From the NCBI GenBank assembly GCA_025917655.1, contig CP084608.1, positions 1,178,001 through 1,242,000 of the forward strand: a stretch of 64,000 bases of DNA, read 5' to 3'. The notes below the pieces were generated by a model. It saw nothing but the letters and a program-made list of their open reading frames with translations, searched no databases and was not told the origin of the DNA. The DNA is from Chlorella sorokiniana. Lineage: Eukaryota > Chlorophyta > Trebouxiophyceae > Chlorellales > Chlorellaceae. Each line of letters opens with the position of its first letter. Positions within the stretch are counted from its first letter, which is position 1. Both the position numbers and the translations under genes were made by a program. Below are positions 24,286 to 35,499 of the stretch, in pieces.

Positions 24286-27200
24286 CTATGCGGCAGCCCG
24301 GCTGCTCGAAGTGACCCTCATCAACTGCTGCTGTGCGGGCCTGGGGCGGCGGTAGCGGCGCAGCAGCAGCGAGGAGCAGACAACGGTGACGGAAGACAGC
24401 GCCATCGCAGCGCCCGCGATCCAGGGTGGCATCTGCAGCATCGGCGGTGAAAGCATGCGTGAATCATGGGCGCCTAGGTTCCGCAACCCTGCCCGAAAGC
24501 CACGGCCGGCACAGATTTCAATGTCAGCGGCTTTCCAACCTGGAAATGCAGCGGCGGGTACAGGACCCCAGCCGCAATGGGTACCGCAAGCAGGTTGTAC
24601 CCAAACGCCCACACCTGAAGCCAGGGGGTCGGCAACGGGGAGCAGTGAACCCTCACACTTACACCAGTTTGCGCATGCTGGAGTGGCCCCCTCAACCAGT
24701 CTCAAAACCCCACCAACACCAGTTTGCGCATGCTGGAGTGGCCCCCTCAACCAGTCTCAAAACCCCACCAAAACACTGCGCAATGCCAAGTCAAATTACT
24801 CACATAGTTCAACTTGATGCGTCGGAACGTCGCTTTGCTGCAGGGGATGCAAGGCGTGCAACGGTAAGGGGGAGGTAAGGGGAGAGGTGAGGGACCAGCC
24901 CGGGCTTTCCGCCCAGCCAGCGACCCTTTCAGGCGCCTGCGTCCTTCTCCTCGCCGTCCGAGCTCTGCTCCCACGTCAACCCACGCAGCAAGAACCGCGG
25001 AGCAGCCCCCACCTGAGGTGTATGGCCACCAGCACGTCCTCCAGGTCTGAGCGCATGAGGACGTAGTCGGCGGCCTCCACCGCCACATCGGTGCCCGACC
25101 CGATGGCGATGCCCACATCCGCCTGGGCCAGCGCCACTGTGGGGGAGCAGGTGGGCACAGCAGGAAACTCGGCAGAGTGCCACAAGCAATCCTTCCAAGA
25201 GTCTCGACCAGTTGGAGAAGTGAAGCAGGCAAGGAGAGGGGGCGCCCCCTCCCTGCTCCCCACACATGCATTCACCAGGGACGTGCTGCCTGCTCCTGCC
25301 CCGCTCCGCACCCTCACCGCTGTCGTTGATGCCATCCCCCACCATGGCCACGGTGCGCCTGCCGCCCTCCTGCAGGCGCCGCACGTGGTCGGCCTTGCCG
25401 GCGGGCAGCACCTCGGCGCTGACGTCGGCGATGCCCACTCGGGCGGCCACCGCTCGAGCCGTGGTCCAGCCGTCGCCGGTGACCAGGTGGCAGGCGAGAC
25501 CCATGCGCCTGCTGGGCCAGGCAGCGCGGGGGGGGCGATGTTGTGCAGGGCTGGTGGGCGGGCATGGGGCGGCTTGGGGGTGCGAGGGCGGCACAGGCTG
25601 CTTCCGCCCCGCATGAGCGCAGGTGGCAGCGTCTGGCCGGGAGGAAGCTGGACCCGGCAAGGAGGGAGAGCCGCTTGCGCCGACACAGGCCCCCAGAGCT
25701 TTTCTCTGCCTCCTCCCCCTGCCGCGCCTGAGGGCAGCGATGACGGCGGGCGCCTCCGGCTTGAGCGGGTCGCTGACGGCAAAGGCGGCCACCAGGCGCG
25801 CCTCCACCGCCATCAGCACACAGGTTGCGCCCTCCCGCTCGTACGACCGCATCCACTCTTGCACCTGAGGGTTGTTGTGTGTGTGTGGGTGTGGGTGGGT
25901 GGGTGGGGGGCACAGGGGCGCGCGTCGCAACGGAGCAGATGGACAGCGGGAGGTTCGACATCGAGCAGGCGGTGGCACAGCCCGCGACAGCTGCCCCCTG
26001 CGCACACCTGCGGGCTCAGCGCCACCCCCTCCTCCTGCATCAGCCTGCGGTTGCCCAGGGCCAGCCGCACCTCCAGAGCGCCGCTGCTGCCGGGCGCCCC
26101 CTCGTCGGCAGAGGAGTCGGGGGTGGGGGTCCACCCCGTCGCCTGTGCACCTGCCCTTGCAGTCGGACGCGCGCTGCACCCTGGGCTTGCCGGTGCTGCA
26201 TGCAGAGCCATCCGGCGCCAGGACGCTGGCCGCACGACCCACCAGCACAGCAGGCAGCACGCCGTCGATGCGGGGCAGCGGCACAGACAGCCAGCACTTG
26301 AGGCCGCGGCCGGGCAGCGCCTCTGAGCTGGTGATGGGGCCAGCCAGCCCACGCTGCGGGAGGTTGGGCTGCTGGGACTGTGGTCCACGGAGCATGGCTG
26401 TCGCAGTGCTGCCTGCACGCAGGCGGCATGGAGGTTTGGGACAAGACTGACTGCCAGCAGACAGTGTGGCAAGCGCTGCATCACTGCTGAATGCAAGCTT
26501 GCTGCGGCAGCAACGGCAGCTGCCGGGAAGCCGCACCTCTGCCGGCAGCAGCGGGACAGGGTCTGTGCCAGCGCTGCCCCGACGCCGCAACTCCGCGCCG
26601 CCGCCACCCAGCTCCGCCAGCTGGATGGCGGCGGGCGGCGCGAGCGGGCTGTCTGGCTGCGGCAGCAGCTCCTCGCCGCCCTCCAGGTACAGCGCGGCGT
26701 GGCGCAGCAGCGAACGGGCCAGCGGGTGCTCCGACCCGTTTTCTGCGCTGGCAGCAAGGTAGAGCACCTTATCCAGGGGCCACTGCAGGGGCAGGAAGGG
26801 GTGGGGTGGATCAGGGCGAATTGCAACGGTGCGACTGCGCAGGCGTCTGTGTGGGAGACATTGCAACTGCAAGGACTGGCAAGGGCGCCACGTGTGGCAG
26901 GGCTCTGCGCAGATGCCAACAGCAGCTGCATGTGGCTTCACGAGAAGCAGTGCCCCACCCTCACGCGCACGACGTCAGTCATGGGCCGCCTCCCGAATAC
27001 ACATACAACCCCCAACTACGCCTATACGAGTCCCCCCTTTCCCCTGCCTCACCACTCAGCATCTCCCACCCCCATCGCAACTGAGGCACCTGTCAGCCTC
27101 AACCCGCCATCCCCCACCTGAGGGTCCAGCAGCTCGCAGCCCACCACCGAGGGCCGCCCCTCCGTGAGGGTGCCCGTCTTGTCAAACACCACAGCACCCA

Positions 27201-30200
27201 GCGCGCTCATCTGCTGCAGCGCCTCGGCAGACTTGATCAGGATGCCGTTCTGGGCGGCGATGCCTGGGGCCGGGGGCAGGGGGCAGCGCTTCAGCATGGC
27301 GTCTGTGGTGCGGGCAGCGGCACAGTGCTTGGCCATGCCCCACCGCAGCCGGTGCGAGGAGCTGGGCCCACAGCGCCAGAGGGAGCGCAAGGGGCCTCCC
27401 TTCCACAGCTGCCAGGTGCTCCTCCCACCCTGCACACTCACCCGTGCCCACCATGAGGGCGGTGGGTGTGGCCAGGCCCAGGGCGCAGGGGCAGGCGATG
27501 ACCACGACCGCGATGCCGAAGAGCAGGGCGAAGAGGAAGGGGAGGAGCCAGCAGGGATCCAGTGTGGGGGGTAGGACCCCGTCAGCCCCCGAGGTACCAG
27601 CCCAGCCAGGTGACAAAGGCGGCGACGATGATGATGGGCACAAACACAGCCGACAGGCGGTCAGCAACCGCCTGGATGGGCGCCTTGCTGAAGGGAGGGA
27701 GGAAGGGGGAGGGGACCGGGGTGGAAGATGCAGTGAAAGGTCTGAGCAGAGGAGAAGGAGCAACAAAGGCAGCGTCGGGCGCTGAGACGCCAGCGCAGCG
27801 AAAACAAGAGCCACCAGCAAAACCACCGCCATCGCTCGCCTCATCTGTGCGTTTTCAACCAGCTGCACAATCTGTGACAACGTGGTGTCCTTGCCAACCC
27901 TGGAGGCTGTGATGACCAGCATGCCGCCGCCGTTGACGGTGCCTGCCATGCAGAAGTGTTGTGACAAGGCGGTCGGTTTGCAAGCGAGTGGGTGCAGGGA
28001 GTTGGGTGGGGTGAGTGGGGGTAAAGCACACGATTTCAAGTGGACTGCCGCCTAGCAACCAGCGGCAAGCACCTCACAGCGCGGATGCAAAGCCCGAATC
28101 TCACCGCTTATGACCGCGTCCCCAGCCTTTTTGGCCACCGGTGCCGGCTCCCCGTGACCATGCTCTCGTCCACAAACGACCGCCCTTCCACCACCTCGCC
28201 GTCGGCCGGCAGGCGGCACCCCGGCAGCACCTTGAGCCGGTCGCCGCGCTGCAGCAGGGCAGCGGGGACCTCCTCCTCACGCACCACGCGGCCCTGCCGT
28301 TGGTGGGAGGGGGAGGGGGGAGGGGGCTTAGGGTGCTGCAGGGTCGGTTTGACGAAGGTTGGAGATTGGGGCACGCGACACCAGGTGGCAGCGCAGCAAG
28401 GTGTTCTGGCCTATTCAGGCCTTGGCTTTGAGGGGCATGTGCAAACCCGCCCAGGGACCACCCACGGGCACCTGATCGTCTGTGTGCAGCAGGATGGCGG
28501 TGGCGGGGGCAAGCCTGAGCAGCTCGCTGATGGCTGAGGAGGTGCGCCCCTTGGCGTGTGCCTCCAAGTACTTGCCTGGCCGTTGGGAAGGGAGTGGCGG
28601 GCAGTTAGCCAGCAGCACCTGCTTCCCAAATCACCCATGGACGCATGCTTGCTGTCGTTGCAACTGCAAGCGCCGCATCGCCGCGCCCCAGCCGCTGACC
28701 CAGGCAGATGAAGGTGATGAGCAGCGCGCTCGTCTCGAAGAACAGCCCGTGCGACTCGTACTCTGCCTGTGCCCTGGCCACGGCGATGGAAATGATGCTG
28801 TAGATGTAGGCTGCGTGGTGGGGGCGCGGAGTGGCAGCTGAGGCAGACCGTGGTGTAACGTGGTCAGGGGGCAGGTTGGGGCAGGCAGGGCAAAAACAAT
28901 CACGCACCCGCATTTGTGCCAACAGACACCAGCACATCCATGTTGGCGCGGCCGCGGCGCAGCGCCTTGTACGCGCCACGGTGGAAGGTCCAGCCGATGA
29001 CAAACTGCACCGGCGTGGCGAGCGCAAAGGCGATGATCTCGCCCAGCATGAAGCCGTTGACGTCCGTTTCCAGCCACTCCTTTGGGCCAGGGATGTACCT
29101 ACAAGGTGGCATGGGAGGGCACAGGCAGCGACTGGGCGATGGGGAAGATGAGGACAGGGACAGCGGACGGAGGGGCCCGGGGTGACCAGTCACAAAACCC
29201 CGAGTGATGAGGAGCGTTGTGCGATGTGCGCGGCAGCCAAGGCCTCACATGAGCACCATGCTGAAGATGAAGAGTGGGGCGCTGAAGATGAGGGACCACA
29301 GGAACTTGCGCCTCCAAAACTGTGGGGGGGGGGGGGAAGAGGGGCGCGGCAGGAGTCACACACGGCGGCGGCTGCCAGTGCGAGACTGCTGCACAGAACA
29401 GCCGCAGAGATGAATGGCACAGCGACGGGAACCCATCACCACAACCCTTCCCACCCACCCGCTTTTCCTTCTCCCGCAGCAGTGAGCCGTCCACGTGGCT
29501 GCCGTCGCCCAGCGGGGTCGCCGAGTAGCCGAGCTCGCTCACCACAGCGATGAGCTGGCGGGGGCCCACCTTGTCGGGGTCGTACCGCACCTGCAGGGGC
29601 GGGCGCCTTGCGTTGCGTTGCAACCGGGTGGTGCATTGAACGCAGCATGCAGCGGTAGCAGGCCCGTGAGGGCTGAGCCAGCACGAGGTTGGTCCAGAGC
29701 CATGGAGGAGGACAGCCTTTGACAGCGCAAACGCGACGGCAGGGCAGTGGCTTGCTCCTCACCTCGGCTTTGTTGGTCAGCAGGTTGACCGCCGCCTCGG
29801 TAACCCCTGGAGTGCCCCGCAGCGCCGACTCCACCGCTCCGGAGCAGGTGGAGCAGGTCATCCCGCCAATCTGGAGGTGCAGCGCGGCCGCCTCGCCCGA
29901 CCCCAGCGGCGAGCAGGCAAAGCCGCTGTCTTGTATGGCCTCTGCCAGCTGGGCCTGCCGGGAGAACCGCATGGGAAGGCAGCGCTGGGCGCCAGGGGCG
30001 GCAGCATCAAGTTCGGCCCGCAGTTGCAAGTCCAGAATTCCTTTGTATCATCCGCCTAATACATTGCACGGACAGCAATGCAACGGCCTGCCTGCTCACA
30101 AAGCTGCTGCAGTGCAGCAAGGAGGGGCACCAACCCCTCACACCCCTTTCCCAGCCTGCGGCCTGCACCTCGTCAACCACATCGGCCTCGTACTCCACTT

Positions 30201-30535
30201 TCGCTTCCGCCAACGTGATGGACACTGAGGCGTGGCGCACCCCCGGCAGCGCCGCCAGCGCCGACTCCACGGCGGAGGAGCAGGAGGAGCAGGTCATGCC
30301 GTCCACTCGGAAGCGGGCGAGGCGGGTGGCCGACGTGGCTGGCTCCGCCAACAGCGCGCTGCCACCCAACCCTGCCGCCTCTGGTGCTGACACACCGACA
30401 GAGGGGTCCGCCACCACCTGTGCATCGCAGATGGGCTGCAGGCGGCAAAGTAGGGAAGGTGCGGTGACAGGGGACCGCCTGTGAGCCTTACGTGAGCTGG
30501 CGGTGCCCGCCCGGTTCCCCTGCGCTCAGCAGCAT
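24286..30535 (-). CDS. P1B-type copper-transporting ATPase (HMA/RAN1/ATP7 type)
   Basis: ATP-driven copper exporter. Two N-terminal heavy-metal domains carry GMTCSSC (about 30290) and GMTCSTC (about 29845). Membrane segments follow in [19 protein letters not shown] and [20 protein letters not shown], then the actuator loop with VDESMVTGE. The Cu(I) membrane motif CPC sits in [20 protein letters not shown]. The phosphorylation site DKTGTLTEG and the SEHPLA nucleotide-binding motif come next. The hinge is [20 protein letters not shown], and the last membrane pair is [16 protein letters not shown] and [22 protein letters not shown]. About 20 exons join in phase; two introns have GC donors (27839 and 25727). 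At least five single-base losses are inferred, for example near 27570 and 28155. The start ATG 30535 is tentative because the first junction is out of phase by one. Location could be Golgi, vacuole or thylakoid; this cannot be decided here. Confidence 0.93.
24661..24771. repeat. 55-bp direct tandem duplication in an intron
   Basis: Two near-identical copies begin with ACACCAGTTTGCGCATGCTG at 24661 and 24716. They lie in the intron just before the exon encoding the second-last membrane segment of the copper ATPase. Confidence 0.92.
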
Positions 30536-30991
30536 CCTGCTGGCGGCGATCTACAACCACCACAAACCACCACAGAGCTTCATGAAGCGTTATTCAAGTC
30601 TGCTTGCCAGCGCTTGGTTGGACAGTGCGGCGCAGTATGCGACTGCCGACATTGCCTTCGCTGGTGCCGCTCTCGTTGTAATACAGGCGGTAAGATTACT
30701 TACACGCAGGGTGTCCTAAGTGGGAAGCCTGCCGCTTGTGAGCGCCCTGTCGAGAGGCGGGGGTGAGAAGCCTGGAGGGTTGATCATGACAGGACAACGG
30801 ATACAAGGGGAAACATAGATAAGTTCCCTCCTTGCTGCCGACTAGGCTCACACAAAGGCTCACCGAGTTGTGGCTGCCAGATCAGCAGCCAGTTCGGAGT
30901 CGATTGCCGGCTTCAAACATTGGCAGTAACATTAGCAACATTTAATCGTCATGCAACCTCGCAGGAGAGCTTGAGCTTCGAGTGTGATCAG
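30536..30991. promoter_or_regulatory. Divergent spacer between copper ATPase and APC8
   Basis: It contains a plus-strand frame around 30582-30700 with a hydrophobic stretch (DIAFAGAALVVIQAV) followed by a donor-like GTAAGATT. I found no downstream exon for it, so it is not called as a gene. Confidence 0.35.
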
Positions 30992-33900
30992 ATGAAAGCC
31001 GAGGAACTGAGGAGGGCGGTGGTCGACTGCCGTAGTCGTGCCCTGTATGCATCCGCAAAGTGGGCGGCATCGGCCCTGTGCGGGCTGCCTGAGGAAGAGG
31101 TGCTGGCGTCCTCGCAAGCGGTGGCCGTCGGCGAGAGCGGCGGCAGCAGCGGCGCGGCATACGAGTTGGCTAGAAGCTTTTTGACCTTAAGGTGAGCACA
31201 CCTGGAATCCAGGGATGCCGTCAAATATGTTGCCAGCACTAGGACGCAGCATGACTGCCCGCCCCCTTGTACGGCTCGCAGGAGTACCGCAGCGCGGCCT
31301 ACGCATTGAGGGAGGCCAAAGACCCGCTGTCCCTCTTCCTGCGGGGTTACGCAACCTACCTGGCAGGAGAAAAGCGAAAAGAGTGAGCGTGGCTGGCTGC
31401 AATGCCCTTGCGGGTGCCCAGAATGGCGGCGGTACCTGGCCCCCCGAGCCCCGCGCTGAGCTCGGCGTGCGCTCTGGCGGTGCAGGGAGGAGAGAGTGGA
31501 GAGCGGCGCCGCAGGACCTGCGGAGGCTGCAGCAGTCGGCAACAGCGAGCTGGACGGTCTGGAGGCGGAGCTGCAGCAGCTTGTGGCGGCGGGGCGCGCT
31601 GACGGCTTCCTGCTCTACCTGCTGGGGCTGGTGCTGGCAGACAGGTGGGCTGGGTGGGCAGCAGCTCGGCACCCAGCGTTCAACGAGACATTCTGCTACG
31701 CGGCAGCCCCAGACGGTCCTGTTGCCCCTGGCTGGGGCTTCGGTCGGTGCTTTGGGTGCTGGCTTTTGCACCAGGAGCCCATCAGCCGCTCTGTCATCAC
31801 AGCCCGCTCCCACGCCGCCGACGCTTCTTGCCGCACAGGGAAAAGAAGGAGGAGGCCCGCCAAGTGCTGGCGGCCTCAGTCTCCGCCTACCCCTGCAACT
31901 GGTCGGCCTGGCTGGCGCTGCAGTCGGTGTGCGGCGACATGGCGGCGGCGGCCGCCGCCCCGCTGCCCGACCACTTCATGCGCCGCTTTTTCTGGCCTCC
32001 CTGGCTGTGGACACGCACCACAACGCAGACGCACTGCAGCATTTACAGGTGTGTGTTTGTGTGTATGTGTGCATATCTGTCAATGGGGTGGTACTTTGGG
32101 CGTGGGCGTGGGGCCTTGGCTCTGGTATGTGATGAGGTTGGGTGGAGCCTTTGCTGGGCAGAGCCCCAGCTGCACCCCGTGTTGGCCAAGCTCCCCTGCC
32201 TTGAATGGCATGCCCCACTGCCCGGCGGCGCCCTGCGAACTGCCTGTCGCCTGTCTCCCGCTGTGTCGCCCCTGCAGGGCCTGTCGTCCGACTTCCCGCG
32301 CGCCGACGCCGTGATCTTGCTGGCGGCGCTGGCGCACTACAACCTGCAGAACTTTGACGAGGCGCAGGAGCTGTTTGAGGAGCTGCTGCATCGCGACCCG
32401 CACCGAATAGAGGTGAGCCGGGTGTGGGGGGGTGGGAGTGGTGCAAGCGGGGGTGGGGACGGTCGAAACTTTCTCAGCCCTGCCCAGCCTCTCCACCTGC
32501 CCTGGGCTCCCCTGCCCTTGAAAAGCCAGCCCCTGCTCTCCCCACCACGGCAATCCAGGGCATGGACATCTTCTCCAACATCCTGTATGTCAAGGAGGAG
32601 TTTGCGGCGCTGTCGGCCCTGGCCCACCGCTGCACCGCCGCCGACAAGTACCGACCCGAAACCTGCTGCGTGGTGGGCAACTACTACTCGCTTCGGTGCG
32701 TGGGCGTTTGTGGGGTTGTTGGGGTTGGGGGTTGGAGGTTGATGCGGTTGTGTGTGAGGGTGGAGGGTGGGTAGAGGGGGTTGAGGGTTGAAGGGGGCCT
32801 AGCATCCTGACTATGTTGATCTGCCGCTTCCATTTTGACTGGCCGTATGCTCAAACGACCGCCCCTTGCTCCCCCGCCCTCAAAACACGCACACACACGC
32901 AGCGGCATGCACGAGCGAGCGGTGCAGTACTTCCGCCGCGCCCTGCGCCTCAACCCCGCCTACCTGTCGGCATGGACGCTCATGGGCCACGAGTTTGTGG
33001 AGCTGAAGAACCCGCCAGCCGCCATTGGTGGGTGCGGGTGGTGGCCTGTGAGCGTGCAGGGGAGGAAGCGGGACAGGGGTGGTGGGAGGGCAATGGCCTG
33101 GCAGCAAAGGGAGCACAGCGCTGCCCAGCAACAGCAGCACTTTCCGCGTAACCTCTCCCAACTTGCTGGCAGTACAAACACAAACAGCGGGAGCTTCGCC
33201 CTGGGTCCAGCTCCCTGTGCTGACGCCCCCACCTGCCTGTCCGCCGTGCAGAGGCGTACCGCCGCGCTGTGGACGTCAGCCCTCGCGACTACCGCGCCTG
33301 GTACGGCCTGGGCCAGACCTACGAGCTGGTCAACATGCCCTACTACGCCCTCTACTACTTCAGGAGGTGCGAGCGTGTGTGTGTCTGCTAGGCGATGCAC
33401 AGTGGTACCTGTGCACCGACACGCCGCAACAACAGCCGTGCTGCTGCCGAGCCGACGCCCCTTGCCTTGCATCGCCCGAGCAGGGCGGTGCAGCTGCGGC
33501 CGCACGACGCGCGCATGTGGAACGCGATGGGCCACTGCTACCAGCAGGAGCAGCTTGGCCTGCTGGACGCCGCCATCCGCTGCCACCGCCGCGCGCTGCC
33601 GTACGACAAGGAGGGCGTGGCTGTGCATGAGCTGGTGTGTGTGTGTGTGGGGTGGTGGTGGTGGTGGTGGTCGGGCGCTTTTCTGGGGCAGCACTCACCA
33701 ACACGGAACATCGCCACCCCGCCTGCTGGTACCTGGCACGCTGCTTTGCTGATCCGTGCACCCTGCTGCCGGCCCCGGCCCGCAGGCCAAGCTGCACGAG
33801 CGGCTGGGGCAGCGCCTCGAGGCGGCTCACTACCACCGGCTCAACCTGGAGCGCATCGATCGGGAGGGCATCTCGGGGCAGGACGCGGTGGAGGCGCTCA

Positions 33901-34413
33901 CCTTCCTGGCCGACTTCCACAAGGCGAGAGGGAGGGCTGGCAGGGCGGGGGGGGACGAGCGGGCCCTTGTGCATCGCCCCAGGGGCCGCCTTCCTCGCTG
34001 CTTGCCAAGGTTGCCATGAGCGGGCCTTGTCGACGGGCGGCATGGCAGCATGGGCAGGGCTGGCACTGCTGCCGCTCCATCACCACGCTGCACGCTCTTC
34101 CCCTGGATGAAGCCTTGCCGCTGACTCCAACGCATTGCCCCTGCCACAACCCCCACCCCCGCCCCTGCTGTGCCCTGTGGGCAGGACACGGGCGACTACG
34201 AGGCAGCTGAGCGGTACTACATGCGCCTGCTGGACTTCGGGGCCACCTCCAAGGAGGCCGCCAAGAGCAGCCTGCGCGAGATCCGCGTGCTGCAGGCCGC
34301 GGGCGGGGCCCAGGCGCGCGCCCCGCAGGCCTCACCCCAGTTCGCCCGACAGCCCCAGCAGCCCCGCCTACTCCCCAGGGTCAGACATGATGGCAGGCAT
34401 GTCGCCCTACTGA
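30992..34413 (+). CDS. APC8: Anaphase-promoting complex subunit 8 (CDC23)
   Basis: Tetratricopeptide scaffold subunit of the anaphase-promoting complex/cyclosome, the ubiquitin ligase that drives mitotic exit. Eleven exons: 30992-31191, 31282-31382, 31486-31644, 31839-32048, 32278-32412, 32559-32695, 32903-33027, 33252-33366, 33484-33634, 33786-33923, 34185-34413. The N-terminus ([20 protein letters not shown]) and [20 protein letters not shown] are typical of the family. The TPR array includes [60 protein letters not shown] and [17 protein letters not shown]. The tail is Ser/Pro-rich and ends [10 protein letters not shown]. The intron after exon 10 has a GC donor (33924). Single-base losses are inferred near 31180, 31990 and 34342. 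The chosen ATG fits the short N-terminus of homologs; an in-frame ATG at 30920 is also open. Confidence 0.95.
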
Positions 34414-34548
34414 CGCCCTCCCGACATTGAAGGCAAGCAGCTCATAGGACGCGTGAGCGGCCGGCGCACAACTGCCAACGCTCGCGGGCACGTATGCGCG
34501 TTGTGAACGCTGAGCACTCCCGTCAATGCGCCGCGTTGCGCTGCCGAG

Positions 34549-34560
34549 TGTAATGTTACA
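34549..34560. promoter_or_regulatory. Overlapping TGTAA / TTACA poly(A) signals of two convergent genes
   Basis: The 12-mer TGTAATGTTACA holds TGTAA for the plus-strand APC8 gene (136 bases past its stop). It also holds its complement TTACA for the minus-strand small protein (126 bases past its stop). Confidence 0.45.
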
Positions 34561-34685
34561 ACACTGCTGCTCGCGGGTTGTTGGTATGCGTTGAAAGGAA
34601 AGCTACAAAGTCTCGACTTGATGAGCAACCAGAAGCAGTGGGTGCCACGGCTGCTAGAGCTGCAGCAGGTTGGCCGCTGGGCGCA

Positions 34686-35035
34686 TTAAGACGACGAAGC
34701 TTGCCGCTCTGCCAGCATACGCTGCTGCTCTTGCCGCGCCTGCAGCTGCATCATGTGTGCCTTGATGCGCTCGTCGCGCCTGCACCGGGGGGTACAGAAC
34801 TAGGTTGGGGCAATAGACCAGCGCAATACCCGTCCGCCAAGTGGTGGCGCTGGGGAGCCAGCACTCACGTCTCGTCCAGGCTGTACAACAAACGGTCCAG
34901 GGACTTCAGCGCCACTGCAGCAACCACTATCCCAGCCCCAAACTTCATGAATTGCGTGATGGCACCCTGCAAGCGACGGCGAGCGGCTGTTGAGGGGCTG
35001 TTGAGTGCAAGCCAGTGCTGGCCAGGAAACATCAT
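34686..35035 (-). CDS. Small single-span membrane protein with C-ter coiled coil, unrecognised
   Basis: Two exons, 34869-35035 and 34686-34779, give 86 residues. The sequence starts MMFPGQHWLALNS, with a short Ala/Arg segment (TAARRRLQGAITQFMKF) that could target an organelle. A moderately hydrophobic helix follows (FGAGIVVAAVALKSLDRLLY), then a charged helix of about 35 residues (ERIKAHMMQLQARQEQQRML) and a poly-Ser end. The junction is in phase (AC+G) with clean GTGAGT and GTGCAG signals, and no frameshift is needed. I do not recognise the family. The shape resembles small inner-membrane subunits or assembly factors of organelles, but that is only a resemblance. Its start lies 464 bases from the CFAP53 start on the other strand. 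Confidence 0.6.
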
Positions 35036-35499
35036 GTGATGGATGGCGCCTTGAAAATTCTTTGGTGGGCGGGTGAATAAAAGGACTCGCGCAGCGCCTG
35101 AAAGCGCTTGCAGGGAGGGGCGGAAGTGCAGGAGCAGGCGCTTAAGGGACCGCAGTCCCCATCATCTCACCATCTCCGAGCTGAGATACTGTGACTTTAG
35201 CTAGACAAACGAAACAGGCGCTAGTGAGAGAGGGTGCACAGCGCGCCTCTGAGCTCTGCACCGGAACGCCGATACAGCTGCTGAAAATGTGAAAGTGTCG
35301 CTAGCGGTTGCCACTTGCTCGTCTCAAGCCTCTCATCGCCTTCGTGACAGTAGAGCCAGCATGCACCGCACGACGTCCCGCTGTTCACGCCCATTCTCTC
35401 CCTAGATTCAGTGATGTTTCCTTCCAATTTGATTTTGGTGCGGTCAATTTCTGTTTGAACGATATCGCAGTCACAAAGCGAGTGGTCAACCCGGCCCAG
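35036..35499. promoter_or_regulatory. Divergent spacer between the small membrane protein and CFAP53
   Basis: An open frame runs through 35308-35499 in phase with CFAP53, but it lacks the coiled-coil composition, so it is treated as a leader. No promoter element is recognisable. Confidence 0.35.

Noticed and set aside
30492-30719. Small plus-strand membrane-protein frame (MKRYSSLLASAWLDS...)
   Set aside because: It has a plausible donor but no following exon, and lies in the short spacer between two divergent genes.
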